From Certhia americana (Eukaryota > Chordata > Aves > Passeriformes > Certhiidae), in assembly GCA_018697195.1 (NCBI GenBank), contig CM031878.1:66953331-67017330 (forward strand): a stretch of 64,000 nucleotides of DNA, read 5' to 3'. Positions within the stretch are counted from its first letter, which is position 1. Every line of letters begins with the position of its first letter. Under the pieces are notes generated by a model, which did no database searches, was not told where the DNA came from, and worked only from the letters and a program-made list of their open reading frames with translations. This document shows, in pieces, positions 62,991 to 64,000 of this stretch. The translations under genes and the position numbers were made by a program.

Positions 62991-64000
62991 CTGAAGACAT
63001 TTTAGAATCATACTGGAAAGTGTAAAATAAAAAAGTCCTAATCCTGCTAAGCTTTTATATACTATACTGAAAAAGGAGATATGTAGAATTTTTAACAATT
63101 TCTTAATGAAAGTTCACTCCATAAGGGTTTGTGAAAGAACAGAAACACTAAAATAGAAAAATATTATAAAATGCATGACACTATAGCATTCTACAGTACT
63201 TTTGTTTTGCACAAGCATTTTTGTGTATTTTTTTTCCCATTTTTGGAACTAATGTAAAAAGCAGTCTGCAAGCTCTTTTATTTAGGTGAATTAATTCAGA
63301 TCCATTTCTGAAAATATTGAACAATAAGGGAAGCAGATAACACCAACAGGTCCAGAAATAAATTGGCAGAGCAGACTAAAAATTAGCCTAAAGGACAAGA
63401 TTTCTATATTTTCACATATCATGGGTCAAATGAAAAACATTTTGGTGTGTGCTTTACCTCAAAAAGTGTTTAGGGAACCAGTAATCAAAAGGTTTGGGTG
63501 CTAAATACATGCATGGCCTAAACAGGGGAAGCTTATTTCTGAGCTTAATGTTACTTTACAAGCAGACTGACTGCACTAGCTCATCATATGGTGGAGAATC
63601 AATAGAAACTTGCAAACATAACAGTCACAAACATCTGACTTAACCAAAGCTGCCCTGTACAGATCTTATATTTCCTCATTTTCTTGAATGAAATAGGAAT
63701 TTGAAGACAATCTTCACTTCAGTTACAGTGAATGTGGTAGTTTATCAGATGCATTCCTTAGGGTGGAAGAAATAAATGCATGAATGACTAGTGTAGGATG
63801 GATTTTAAGAAACCTTATTTTCACTGTGCTGTGACAAGGATTGTGTGGAATAACAAATCTCTCATCACAAACCCTTGTGCCTTAAAACACCCCCAACCTG
63901 TTTGTTCTTTTGATATTGCAGACATTACCTGCTGAGAAACCAGATTTCAAGATTCAAAAGTGTTTCTACATGCAAAATGAAATTCCTTTTTTTGTTTTCA
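62991..64000. other. AT-rich non-coding DNA
   Basis: No open frame above 60 codons. A short T9 run lies near 63229. Nothing else was seen up to the window edge. Confidence 0.65.

Noticed and set aside
1..64000. CRISPR arrays, tRNA, rRNA, bacterial operons, endogenous retroviral genes
   Set aside because: No regularly spaced direct repeats, cloverleaf-like sequences, ribosomal RNA motifs, clustered long frames or retroviral domain motifs were seen on either strand.

Overview
The window looks like vertebrate nuclear DNA from a gene-poor, AT-rich region, most probably from a bird or another sauropsid. Three things point that way. Two fragments read clearly as chicken-repeat-1 (CR1) LINE 3' ends, one on each strand. 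Interspersed repeats are otherwise very sparse. There are many A/T homopolymer tracts and no compact operon-like coding. GC is low by eye (not computed), and no prokaryotic gene, tRNA, rRNA or CRISPR array is visible. The longest open frames are 161 codons (inflated by a poly-A tract read as lysines), 136 and 133 codons. None has a recognisable domain, so I call no protein-coding gene with confidence.

Layout. 1-9.7 kb: unremarkable AT-rich DNA with a bipartite poly-T tract (1.8 kb), an alternating purine/pyrimidine microsatellite (2.2 kb) and a few dyad repeats. 9.7-16.7 kb: several blocks with little low-complexity sequence and clustered homeodomain-type (TAATTA) and POU octamer (ATGCAAAT) motifs, which I list as candidate conserved non-coding elements. 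17.3-18.65 kb: the compositional outlier, a CpG-rich patch reaching about 72% GC. It carries a G15 run and is interrupted by a 42-A run. It resembles an orphan CpG island, possibly a promoter or enhancer. 18.7-37 kb: AT-rich with an old plus-strand CR1 end at 20.4 kb, a 24-bp perfect palindrome at 22.5 kb and another octamer-bearing block at 33.9-34.3 kb. 37.2-37.7 kb: the best-preserved mobile element, a 5'-truncated CR1 on the minus strand. 37.7-64 kb: AT-rich, with one exon-like segment at 43.77-43.90 kb, two A-rich tracts near 53 kb, a candidate regulatory block at 53.4-54.0 kb, an AT/AC microsatellite at 60.5 kb and a final candidate block near 62.9 kb.

Taken together the window reads as an intergenic gene desert or a very large intron. 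Its likeliest function is long-range regulation, centred on the motif-dense blocks and the CpG-rich patch. That functional reading is inference; it needs cross-species alignment and RNA/chromatin data, which I could not consult. I saw no evidence of a novel gene system such as defence, biosynthesis or mobile cargo.
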